Assembly (NCBI GenBank): GCA_964637235.1
Contig: CAZWVR010000072.1
Coordinates: 1 to 13,312 of the forward strand
Reading direction: 5' to 3'
DNA length: 13,312 bases
Source: CAZWVR01 sp964637235
Lineage (GTDB): Bacteria; Bacteroidota; Bacteroidia; Bacteroidales; S143-33
Part shown: piece by piece, positions 6,065 through 13,192 of the stretch
Layout: each line of letters begins with the position of its first letter
How positions within the stretch are numbered: the stretch's first letter is position 1
Position numbers and translations under genes: made by a program
The notes under the pieces: generated by a model
Told to the model about the DNA's origin: nothing
What the model saw: the letters and a program-made list of their open reading frames with translations, nothing else
The model's database searches: none

Positions 6065-7348
6065 ATGAAAAAAAATATAGTTGTCTTTTTCGCTGCGATG
6101 TTTTTTTCATATATGCTTTATTGCCAGAATGATAGCCTTTTTGAATATGTTTATCAAGGAAATTATCAGAAGGTTGAAAATTTGCTTAAAAATGGTGCAG
6201 ATCCGAATATAACTACTGCTGAGCATATCTCTCCACTGATGCTTGCAGTAGATAATAGAGATACTGCAATGGTGAGATTATTACTCTCTTATAATGCTGA
6301 TATAAATATATTACCAGCTCCACCTTATCCAACGGCTTTGGAAAATGCGATAAAATTGCATTATAATGAAATAGTAAAAATGTTAGCTAATTATTACTCA
6401 GTAAATATACCAGATTCTATGGGCTATTATCCCTTAGATTATGCTATAAAGTATAAGAATTATGAAGCTTTGCTAATGCTTTTAAATGAAGGGGCAGGAG
6501 CGAGAATAAATGCTCGTATGTTTAAAAGAGTAATTGATGATAATGAACCGGAGTATTTATCTGCAATGATTAACAGTTATTGCCATATACAGTTAGATTC
6601 GGCATTGGAATATGCTTTTAAAAAGAAAAAATATTGGGCAGTTGATACTATCCTTAAAAATGCTTTTGTAGAGGATTTTTGGGATAAATCACTTATGGAA
6701 ATTGTTATTGAATATACCTCTGATACTGCATATTTATCTCAGGCTTATAAAATAACATCTGAGGGTGGTGGGTATATTAATTTTAGAGATTTATATAACT
6801 CGTTATGTTTCTTTAATCCTAAGGCTTATAAGATTATTTCTGGAAAAATTAAGAAAAAAATTCAGTTTCCTATGTTAGGACGTTTTTCTTTTGGAACGGA
6901 TTTTATATTTTCTCCTTATGATTTTCAGCCGGGATTATATATAAATATCTGGGAAATACGTCAGAATTTTTCTTTAAGTATTGGTTTTAATAGTAGGTTA
7001 TGGGAAAATCGTGTACAAATTCAAAATTCATCAAAAACTTATTTACAAGTTTGGGAGAAAAAACAGACTTTTTATTTAACCTTTGAAAAGGTCTTTTTTA
7101 TGAATAGAATAGGAATAGCGCCTCAGATAAACACTTATTTCCAAATAGCACAATACAGAGGTATTGAGTTCTCTCAGCCTTTTAAACTGCATTATTCGCC
7201 GGGTTTATCTCTTATTTATAAAGCAAATCCTCATTGGATATATAGATTAAATTATCTGTATATGAAACAAAATGTGTTGCCTAAATCCCCACATTTTTTT
7301 AAATTATCTCTTGAATATTATTTTTGTGCACATAGCTCTACGAATTAA
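6065..7348 (+). CDS. Exported ankyrin-repeat protein with probable C-terminal outer-membrane beta domain
   Basis: A 427-residue protein. Residues 1-20 form a signal peptide (MKKNIVVFFA..., ending near YCQ). Residues 24-147 hold about four ankyrin repeats: LFEYVYQGNYQKVENLLKNG with ADPNI, then SPLMLAVDNRDTAMVRLLLS with NADINI, then ALENAIKLHYNEIVKMLANY, then YPLDYAIKYKNYEALLMLL. A more divergent helical stretch (148-262) may be decayed repeats. Residues 268-420 switch to alternating aromatic strands (FSFGTDFIF, GLYINIW, FSLSIGFNS, TFYLTFEKVFF, HWIYRLNYLYM, FFKLSLEYYF). The last strand ends in aromatic residues, like the terminal strand of outer-membrane barrels, followed by a 7-residue tail (CAHSSTN). 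Strand count suggests a small barrel of about 8-10 strands. Ankyrin repeats bind proteins; here they would face the periplasm. Partner unknown. Confidence 0.65.
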   Translation: MKKNIVVFFAAMFFSYMLYCQNDSLFEYVYQGNYQKVENLLKNGADPNITTAEHISPLMLAVDNRDTAMVRLLLSYNADINILPAPPYPTALENAIKLHYNEIVKMLANYYSVNIPDSMGYYPLDYAIKYKNYEALLMLLNEGAGARINARMFKRVIDDNEPEYLSAMINSYCHIQLDSALEYAFKKKKYWAVDTILKNAFVEDFWDKSLMEIVIEYTSDTAYLSQAYKITSEGGGYINFRDLYNSLCFFNPKAYKIISGKIKKKIQFPMLGRFSFGTDFIFSPYDFQPGLYINIWEIRQNFSLSIGFNSRLWENRVQIQNSSKTYLQVWEKKQTFYLTFEKVFFMNRIGIAPQINTYFQIAQYRGIEFSQPFKLHYSPGLSLIYKANPHWIYRLNYLYMKQNVLPKSPHFFKLSLEYYFCAHSSTN

Positions 7349-7373
7349 ATTTTTCTATTGAATGTTAATTTTT

Positions 7374-7381
7374 TAATTTTG
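7374..7381 (+). promoter_or_regulatory. Candidate internal -7 box before the triple-SPOR gene
   Basis: TAATTTTG matches TAnnTTTG in the 56-base gap between the ankyrin gene and the 7405 gene, 23 bases before its start codon. The nearest upstream TTG (7358-7360) is only 13 bases away, shorter than expected. It may add a second start point to the run of genes. Confidence 0.35.
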
Positions 7382-7404
7382 TACTAATTCTTAAATTTTT
7401 AAAA

Positions 7405-9654
7405 ATGAAAAAGATATTTTGGTTTTTTATTTTAATATTATCGGTAAGTAAGGCAGTGCCTCAGTCATCGGTAAATATGTTTATTACAAAAAAAAGCTAT
7501 TATAATCAACTTTTTAATGTAAATGAACGAGAGCGTATTGCAGGGGCTATTGCTGATATGAAAAAAGCTGATAAGTATTGGAGAAAATATAATAAGTTTA
7601 AAAATAAAGCTAATAGGTTTGATATTAAGCATATACCTATGTATAATAAGAGGAAACAGAAAAGATATCAGCGTAAGTATAATAAGTTTATGAGTAAGTC
7701 AGTTAAATTTGGAATTAAAGCACTTAATATACAGGAGCCTGAGATTGATATTATTACTAAAATTTTTGCAGCTAAGTATTCAAATTTAAAAAAGAATGTC
7801 CAAAAAGATGATACTCTCAAATTTATTGAGAAAAAATTAGATGAGGCTATTACAAAAAATTTGCATAAAATAGATAGTTTAGGGCGATACCATGGTACAA
7901 GTTTTAATATTCAAAATAATTTTAAAATTCAAAATAATATTTTAAAAATTAAATGTGAAAATTTGTTAAATTATCAGTATTTTTTTGCATTAAGGAATAA
8001 TGATAATGATGTGATAAGAGAATTGCTAAAAATGTATCCTTATCCTATTGATAAAAAGGTAAAAAATGAGGCCAGCGAGCAAACTTATGTAGTTCTTACA
8101 CCACCTAAATATATAAAAAAATACGATGCAAATAAAGATCAAAATTTAGTAAAATATGAAAATAATTTGATAAACATGAAAATTTCGGCTGATGATAAAA
8201 AAAACTTGGCGGAGGTGTATAAATATAACTTAGAGGGTAATAAATATCTTGCAGCAGCAGACTCCCTTTTGTTTGTTGTAAATTTTTATAATAAACAATT
8301 ACAGTCGTTATCAGTTAAAGATAAGGAAAATAGAAAACTTTTAACAGATACCATTGCTAAAATAAAGAAATTGATAAAAGAAAATAGACGTAAAGGTTGG
8401 CTTAATTATATTTTAGCAAATCAGTGGCGTTATAGGATATATCATACAAAATTGGATAGTTTGTCTAAGCATATAAATAAGAAAAGTTTTAAATCTTTAA
8501 TAGATAGTGCAGAGTTATGGTATAATAAGTCTCAAAAGATACCAGAAAATACCTTAATTCAATTGGTAGCTAAAAATAGGAATCTATTGATAGCAAATGA
8601 ATATAATATAGCTGCTTTTTCGTTATATTATAATGGAAGCTATAAACCAGTATCTTTAATTCCTAAGGTATATACTCAGCATAATCAGCAGAAACCGCAT
8701 TCTAAGTCTAAGCCTAAAAAGAAGCATAAAACTCATAAAGTACGTCAGAACAATAAGAAATCAGTTCAATGGTTATATACTTATTCTTCAACACATAGGA
8801 AGCCTAAGAAAGTCTATGAAAAGGGGAATTATTATCGCGTATATATAGGGTATTCTACGAGTTTATTGCCTACAACAGAACTGCCTGATTATGAGCCTTA
8901 TTATTATATACAGGAAGAGGGAAGCAAGGTGAAATATTTTTATGTAGGTTCATATAAGTCAGAAGCAGAAGCTAAACGAGCAGCAGCAGAATTAAAGCAA
9001 AGGGGTTATCCTACAAAAGTGGTATTATTTGTAGATGGTAAAATAGGTAAACATCCAGTAAATCAGTGCATTACGCCTGTTGAACAGGTTTCAGAACCGA
9101 CGGTACAATATCCAGATATTACTAAGACAAAATATTTGATATACGCTATACAAATAGGGACATTTAGCAGTCCAAAGACAAAAGATCAGTTAAAAAATCT
9201 TAGTCCTATTTATCAAAAAATATTGTCAGATGGACGAATTCAGTACTATTTAGCACCAATTTATTCTTATTCTGATGCTGAAAATAAATTACAGATTGTA
9301 AAAAACAAAGGTTTTGATGATGCAATAATAGTGGCATATAATAATGGCAAAAGAATTTCTTTGACAAAAGCTAAAAAGATAGAGAATTCTGTCAAACAAG
9401 CGAAAAAAGTTATATATAGGGTACAAATAGGGGCATTTTCAGATTATTTATCCGATACGCAGTTTAAGGAGCATTTTGGTAAGATTTCATCACTTTATCC
9501 AATATATACTTATGTTAAAGATGGTATGGTAATATATTCAGCAGGGAATGCAGAAAATAAAGAGGAGGCTCTTAATATTTTGAGGCAGATAAAGAATATG
9601 GGTTATAAAGATGCCTTTATAATTGAGTTTAGAGGTAATAAGTTGATAAAATAG
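7405..9654 (+). CDS. Large exported protein with three tandem C-terminal SPOR-like domains
   Basis: A 749-residue protein. A signal peptide (1-20, ending AVPQ) leads into a long helix-rich, Lys- and Asn-rich region (about 22-420) with coiled-coil or TPR-like character. A Lys/His-rich linker follows (about 425-470), then three SPOR-like domains: 476-546 (YYRVYIGYS ... YFYVGSYKSEAEAKRAAAEL), 579-648 (YAIQIGTFSS ... YYLAPIYSYSDAENKLQIVK) and 670-746 (YRVQIGAFSD ... VIYSAGNAENKEEALNILRQI). Each ends with a closing strand plus an N-G-K or G-N-K turn. SPOR domains recognise peptidoglycan glycans lacking stem peptides, typically at division sites. Two copies of an RKYNKF..K...F.IK motif (60-75 and 90-105) lie in the N-terminal part. 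The function of the helical region is unknown. It closes the gene run that begins at 4892 and faces the GC-rich gap. Confidence 0.75.
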   Translation: MKKIFWFFILILSVSKAVPQSSVNMFITKKSYYNQLFNVNERERIAGAIADMKKADKYWRKYNKFKNKANRFDIKHIPMYNKRKQKRYQRKYNKFMSKSVKFGIKALNIQEPEIDIITKIFAAKYSNLKKNVQKDDTLKFIEKKLDEAITKNLHKIDSLGRYHGTSFNIQNNFKIQNNILKIKCENLLNYQYFFALRNNDNDVIRELLKMYPYPIDKKVKNEASEQTYVVLTPPKYIKKYDANKDQNLVKYENNLINMKISADDKKNLAEVYKYNLEGNKYLAAADSLLFVVNFYNKQLQSLSVKDKENRKLLTDTIAKIKKLIKENRRKGWLNYILANQWRYRIYHTKLDSLSKHINKKSFKSLIDSAELWYNKSQKIPENTLIQLVAKNRNLLIANEYNIAAFSLYYNGSYKPVSLIPKVYTQHNQQKPHSKSKPKKKHKTHKVRQNNKKSVQWLYTYSSTHRKPKKVYEKGNYYRVYIGYSTSLLPTTELPDYEPYYYIQEEGSKVKYFYVGSYKSEAEAKRAAAELKQRGYPTKVVLFVDGKIGKHPVNQCITPVEQVSEPTVQYPDITKTKYLIYAIQIGTFSSPKTKDQLKNLSPIYQKILSDGRIQYYLAPIYSYSDAENKLQIVKNKGFDDAIIVAYNNGKRISLTKAKKIENSVKQAKKVIYRVQIGAFSDYLSDTQFKEHFGKISSLYPIYTYVKDGMVIYSAGNAENKEEALNILRQIKNMGYKDAFIIEFRGNKLIK

Positions 9655-9698
9655 GGAATTTGCTTATTGCGTTAGGGATTGGAGCGATATGAGGAGAA

Positions 9699-9855
9699 GG
9701 CAAAAACATTGCTGCGGCTTGGCGGCGGAGGCTGAGTGTCAGCGAAGCCCCACGCACGCCAAAAGCATCATATTTACTCTGTAAGATAAACCTTATATTT
9801 TGATTATACATTGAGCAAAGTGCATTTATGTTTAATTGCCGCAGCTGTTTTTGCC
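9699..9855. repeat. Long inverted repeat enclosing a nested hairpin
   Basis: The left arm, 9699-9718, reads GGCAAAAACA-TT-GCTGCGGC. The right arm, 9838-9855, is GCCGCAGCTGTTTTTGCC. The arms are perfectly complementary over 18 bp apart from the TT bulge, and enclose 119 bases. Inside, TTGGCG (9719-9724) pairs with CGCCAA (9757-9762), continuing the left side into a hairpin, and GCTGA/TCAGC (9731-9735, 9739-9743) forms a tight 3-base-loop stem. The arrangement could fold as a branched RNA or cruciform. No flanking target duplication is evident. Confidence 0.6.
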
Positions 9856-9917
9856 GAGCCGAATATAAGCGGAAAGCCCGACCCGAACGAGCTGCATAGC
9901 AGCGAGTGAGGGGAACG

Positions 9918-9952
9918 CCCTAAAAACATTTATAATAAGTTGTTTTTTTGGG
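9918..9952 (+). repeat. Inverted repeat at the right edge of the GC-rich stretch
   Basis: CCC and AAAAACA (9918-9920, 9922-9928) pair with TGTTTTT (9941-9947) and GGG (9950-9952), with a small internal loop and a 12-base apex. It might help end transcripts from the triple-SPOR gene, but no T run follows it. Its right arm overlaps the proposed -33 TTG of the flotillin promoter, so structure and promoter use might compete. Confidence 0.35.
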
Positions 9953-9970
9953 TAAAAATTGCTTTATTTG
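9940..9970 (+). promoter_or_regulatory. Candidate promoter of the flotillin gene
   Basis: TTG (9940-9942), a 20-base spacer, and TTTATTTG (9963-9970), one mismatch from TAnnTTTG, lie 24 bases before the ATG at 9995. Spacing is ideal; the -7 box is imperfect. Confidence 0.4.
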
Positions 9971-9994
9971 TAAAGTTTACTTAACATAATTACG

Positions 9995-11386
9995 ATGGTC
10001 AAATTAAAACATATAATTTTCACATTATTTGGTATAGGTATATTTATAGCTTCTTGCAATAAAGCCCAAGAAGTGGTTAATTATGTAGAGTTAGGAGAGA
10101 AGACTATTGGGAATGCGGCTCTTGATATAGTTCATAATCAAGTGGATTATGTATTGATAATTGTGCTTGTACTTTTAGGAGTAATTATCATTGGAGCGTT
10201 CTTTTATTTATTTACTAAGGTAATTCCTTTGGGTTTATGGTGGAAAGCCCAGCTTTCAAAAGTTCGTTTACCATTACATCGTTTGTTATTGATGTATTGG
10301 CGTGGCATCCCGCAAGAGCCTATTATTACAAGTATGATTACAGCAAAAAATGCGGGTATCGATTTAAGTATAAAGGAGTTAGAAGATGCTTATTTAGCCA
10401 AAGTAGATATAAAAAAGGTTATAGATATGCTTATAAAGGCGTATAATTCTCATATTGATACGTCTTTCCAAGAATTGAGGAAATATTATTTAGCTGGTGT
10501 AGATTTAGATGTGTTAATAGAAGCTATGATAATAGCCAAAAGTGCTGATATTGAAACTACATTGGAGGAGTTAGCTACATTATACCACACACAGGCAGAC
10601 ATTATCCGCATTGTAAAAGCAAAAGTGGCAGCAAAGAATTCCGGTTATAATGTTGAATTTAACGATTTAGCAGAACATTATTTAGCAGGAGGTAATATTG
10701 AAAAGACAGTAGAAGCTTATGTAGCAGCTAAGACCGCAGGATTAAAAGATTTTGATTTTCAAGATATTGCAAATATTGATTTAGCTGGATACGATGTATT
10801 TGATATTGTTGAAAAAGCTATTATTCCACGCGTTGTCGAAGGGGATAGAGTAAGAGGCGTAGCTCGCGATGGTGTTGAACTTTCAATGAAGGTTAGAGTG
10901 ACATTAAGAGCAAAGTTGAAACATATTATAGGTAGTCCAGAGGAAAAGACGATACTGGCGAGAATAAATGAAGGTTTAGCCACGGAAATAGGTCTTGCCG
11001 AAAGTCATTATCATGTATTAGAAAATCCTTATGAATTAGCAGATAGGGTAGAACAGAAACGTTTGGACGAAGGTACTGCTTTTGAAGTATTGTCTATTGA
11101 TGTTTCAGATATTGAAATTGGTAAAGATGTGCATGCCGAATTAGAGACGGAAAGAGCTCGTGCAGAGGCAGAGGCTGCTCGTGCAAGTCTTATAAAAGCA
11201 GAAGAAAAAGTGCAAAAAGCAATTGCAGCAGCATTTTTAGATGGTCAAATAAGTGTTGAATTATACGAAAAACTTAAAAATTTACAGGCAGATACCAAAA
11301 TGCGTGAATCTATCGGTAAGATATTTAATGAGGAAGGCAATGATGAAAATGAAGAGGAGAAGGAAAATGAAGAAAATCAAGAGTAA
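9995..11386 (+). CDS. floA: FloA-type flotillin-like protein with expanded repeat region and lipoprotein-like signal
   Basis: A 463-residue member of the FloA/YqfA (UPF0365) flotillin family, membrane scaffolds of bacterial lipid microdomains. The N-terminus has a lipoprotein-type signal ending FIASC (Cys 21), a linker, and a membrane helix (about 52-74). Residues 114-274 are five consecutive repeats of 32 residues (the last 33), each like 'i.AK.agId.t.eEL...YLAg.Di..vie'. The conserved FloA core follows: VARDGVELSMKVRVTLRAKL (289-308), EEKTILARINEGLATEIG (316-333), VLENP (341-345), GTAFEVLSIDVSDIEIGK (360-377). An ERARAEAEAARA helix (386-397), DTKMRESIGKIF and an acidic tail complete it. B. 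subtilis FloA has about 331 residues and two such repeat units, so three units and an N-terminal extension account for the extra length. No NfeD partner gene is visible. Confidence 0.9.
   Translation: MVKLKHIIFTLFGIGIFIASCNKAQEVVNYVELGEKTIGNAALDIVHNQVDYVLIIVLVLLGVIIIGAFFYLFTKVIPLGLWWKAQLSKVRLPLHRLLLMYWRGIPQEPIITSMITAKNAGIDLSIKELEDAYLAKVDIKKVIDMLIKAYNSHIDTSFQELRKYYLAGVDLDVLIEAMIIAKSADIETTLEELATLYHTQADIIRIVKAKVAAKNSGYNVEFNDLAEHYLAGGNIEKTVEAYVAAKTAGLKDFDFQDIANIDLAGYDVFDIVEKAIIPRVVEGDRVRGVARDGVELSMKVRVTLRAKLKHIIGSPEEKTILARINEGLATEIGLAESHYHVLENPYELADRVEQKRLDEGTAFEVLSIDVSDIEIGKDVHAELETERARAEAEAARASLIKAEEKVQKAIAAAFLDGQISVELYEKLKNLQADTKMRESIGKIFNEEGNDENEEEKENEENQE
10334..10816 (+). repeat. Five tandem 96-bp coding repeats inside floA
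   Basis: Residues 114-145, 146-177, 178-209, 210-241 and 242-274 align without gaps until one extra residue in the last unit. Conserved columns include A-K at positions 4-5 of most units, Ile/Asp at 9-10, E-L at 15-16, Y-L-A-G at 20-23, D/N-I/V at 25-26 and V/I-E near the end. The units differ widely at DNA level, so the duplication is old rather than a recent slippage product. Confidence 0.8.
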
Positions 11387-11392
11387 ATTCCA

Positions 11393-11436
11393 AGGACGGA
11401 GGTAATAGGTATTTTTAAGATTTAATCCTCCGTCCT
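11393..11436. terminator. Inverted repeat between floA and the DUF5606 gene
   Basis: AGGACGGAGG (11393-11402) and CCTCCGTCCT (11427-11436) form a perfect 10-bp GC-rich stem with a 24-base AT-rich apex. It lies between converging stops (11386 and 11444) and probably ends transcripts from one or both sides. The following bases are T-rich but interrupted (ATCTATTTTATTCTTT), so it is a less classical terminator than the one after yajC. Confidence 0.6.
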
Positions 11437-11443
11437 ATCTATT

Positions 11444-11887
11444 TTATTCTTTATTTTCTGTTTCTTTTTCTTTATTATCCTCAGTTTGTTCGTCGTTTTC
11501 TTCTTCAAGTTTTATATAGCCGTGTTTGAGAAGTAAATTATACCATTTTATAATTTTTTTCATATCCGAAAATTTTACTCTATCTCGGTCATATTCAGGA
11601 AGGACTGATTCAATAAACTTCTCAATAGCCTGTTTATCAGACATTTTTATATCAATTTCTTTGCCCTCTGTTTTTTTTAGTATTTTACGGAAAACATCTT
11701 TAAGAGGTATTTCTCCGGTTTCTGTAAAGACTGATATATCTTCCAATGTACTAATTCTATAATGTGAAAAGGCAATCATTCTTTTTTTTGAGGATATAGC
11801 CTCAACTAAAACCCCGTTTTTAGTAGTATTTATAAATTTGTAGAGTTCTGGGTATCCAGAAATAGCTAATATTTTTTTTAGGTCCAT
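11444..11887 (-). CDS. DUF5606 domain protein
   Basis: A 147-residue soluble protein that matches the Bacteroidota family DUF5606: an N-terminal 'LKKILAISGYPELYKFI' block (3-19), TKNGVLVEAISSKKR (22-36), the strongly conserved STLEDISVFTETGEIPLKDVF (46-66), and PEYDRDRVKFSDMKKIIKWYNLL (97-119). A charged, Glu-rich tail (126-147) is disordered in appearance. No signal peptide or membrane helix. The function of the family is unknown. The gene starts 12 bases after the stop of the UDP-sugar dehydrogenase gene on the same strand, so they are probably co-transcribed; whether this means a functional link is unclear. The tail resembles that of the converging flotillin in composition only. Confidence 0.88.
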   Translation of the reverse strand: MDLKKILAISGYPELYKFINTTKNGVLVEAISSKKRMIAFSHYRISTLEDISVFTETGEIPLKDVFRKILKKTEGKEIDIKMSDKQAIEKFIESVLPEYDRDRVKFSDMKKIIKWYNLLLKHGYIKLEEENDEQTEDNKEKETENKE

Positions 11888-11899
11888 GGTATTATTTTT

Positions 11900-13189
11900 T
11901 TATAAACTCCAATATAGCATTTTTTTGATTTTATCTTTAAAAATACCTTTTACATCAATAAAGATGCCGTCTTTATTTGAAATGGATAAGAAATAATCTT
12001 CATCTAAATTTTTATATTGATTATGGGCAACAGCCACTATTATAGCATTGTAATTTTTGCCGATAGATTTACTGAGTTTAATTCCATATTCATTTTCAAC
12101 TTCTTGTGGATCTGCGTATGGATCTACAACATCTACTTCTACTTTAAAAGCTTTTAGTTCGTTGATAAGATCTACAACTTTGGTGTTTCTGATGTCTTTA
12201 ATATTTTCCTTAAAAGTTATTCCCATTACCAATACTTTTGAGCCAATAATATTTTTATCTTTTGCAGCCATAAGTTTTACAGTTTCTTGTGCTACGTATT
12301 GCCCCATATAATCATTTATAGACCTTCCAGCAGTAATTACTTGTGGATGATAACCGAGTTCTCTTGCTTTATATACAAGGTAATATGGATCTACACCTAT
12401 ACAATGTCCACCGACCAGTCCGGGAGAGAAGCGCAAAAAGTTCCATTTTGTTGCGGCTGCTTCAATAACTTCGTAAGTATTTATTCCTATTTTGTTAAAA
12501 ATTATAGAGAGTTCGTTCATTAAGGCTATATTTACGTCTCTTTGTGTATTTTCAATAATTTTAGCAGCTTCTGCCACTTTTATACTTGAAGCTTTAAATA
12601 TACCGGCTTTTACAATAGAGGCATATAGTTTAGCAATTTCTTCTGAGGATTCTTCATCGCAGCCGGAGGTTATTTTGACTACGTTAGTAAGTGTATGGAC
12701 TTTATCGCCGGGATTTATTCTTTCTGGGGAATATCCAACTTTAAAGTCTTTGATATATTTTAATCCGGAAGTTTTTTCTATAACAGGGACGCAATCTTCT
12801 TCTGTGCAGCCCGGATATACAGTGGATTCAAAAACGACATAATCACCTTTATCAATGTATTTACCTACTGTGCTACAAGCAGAAAGTAACGGTTTTAGAT
12901 CTGGTTCTTTATGTTCATCGATGGGTGTTGGCACTGCTACGATGTAGAAGCTTGCCTCTTTTAATTTTTCGGGATTAGAAGTAAATTCAATATCAGTTCC
13001 TTCAAAAGCTTCTGGCGGTACTTCCTCCGATGGGTCTATTTTTTGTTTTAGTTTCTGGATATTTTCTTCTTTGATATCATAGCCTATAACTGAATATTTT
13101 TTTGCAAATTCTAATGCCAGAGGCAATCCTACATATCCCAGACCTATTACTGCTATTTTAGCTTGTTTGTTTTTAAGTTTTTCAAACAT
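11900..13189 (-). CDS. UDP-N-acetylhexosamine 6-dehydrogenase (TviB/WbpA-type)
   Basis: A 429-residue nucleotide-sugar dehydrogenase that oxidises the C6 hydroxyl of a UDP-N-acetyl-hexosamine to a uronic acid, using two NAD+. The NAD site is GLGYVG (16-21). VPTPI (86-90), the ESTVYPGCTEEDCVPVIE block (121-138) and YSPERINPGDK (153-163) follow, then ENTQRDVNIALMNEL (213-227). The catalytic Cys 263 is in GLVGGHCIGVDPYYL (257-271), and the C-terminal Rossmann domain has GITFKENIKDIRNTK (323-337). The sequence follows Salmonella TviB (UDP-GlcNAc dehydrogenase of Vi antigen synthesis) closely along its length, more than UDP-glucose dehydrogenases. The product would feed capsule, O-antigen or exopolysaccharide. 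GlcNAc versus GalNAc specificity is not decidable by eye. The upstream gene ends 3 bases before the start. Confidence 0.9.
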   Translation of the reverse strand: MFEKLKNKQAKIAVIGLGYVGLPLALEFAKKYSVIGYDIKEENIQKLKQKIDPSEEVPPEAFEGTDIEFTSNPEKLKEASFYIVAVPTPIDEHKEPDLKPLLSACSTVGKYIDKGDYVVFESTVYPGCTEEDCVPVIEKTSGLKYIKDFKVGYSPERINPGDKVHTLTNVVKITSGCDEESSEEIAKLYASIVKAGIFKASSIKVAEAAKIIENTQRDVNIALMNELSIIFNKIGINTYEVIEAAATKWNFLRFSPGLVGGHCIGVDPYYLVYKARELGYHPQVITAGRSINDYMGQYVAQETVKLMAAKDKNIIGSKVLVMGITFKENIKDIRNTKVVDLINELKAFKVEVDVVDPYADPQEVENEYGIKLSKSIGKNYNAIIVAVAHNQYKNLDEDYFLSISNKDGIFIDVKGIFKDKIKKMLYWSL

Positions 13190-13192
13190 TGC

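Larger units (their letters stand above)
9655..9994. other. Gene-free stretch with locally GC-rich, structured DNA
   Basis: These 340 bases hold no gene I can support. Two blocks (about 9681-9760 and 9851-9920) count at roughly 60% G+C by hand, against strongly AT-rich flanks; between them, 9761-9837 is AT-rich again. The first block begins with GCGTTAGGGATTGGAGCG (9670-9687). The second contains GCGGAAAGCCCGACCCGAA (9869-9887) and ends GAGGGGAACGCCC (9908-9920). From memory, phrases of this kind recur between genes in many Bacteroidota genomes, so I read the stretch as one or two interspersed non-coding repeats. A promoter-like signal for the flotillin gene lies at its right end. Confidence 0.6.

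Noticed and set aside
9629..9811. 60-residue minus-strand open frame across the first GC-rich block
   Set aside because: It overlaps the end of the triple-SPOR gene and reads through palindromic repeat sequence (for example LTLSLRRQAAA). It looks like a chance frame in structured DNA.
12057..12842. Three open frames (84, 78 and 116 residues) on the + strand within the dehydrogenase gene
   Set aside because: They are antisense to a gene with full-length family similarity; their sequences are the low-complexity shadow expected in AT-rich DNA.
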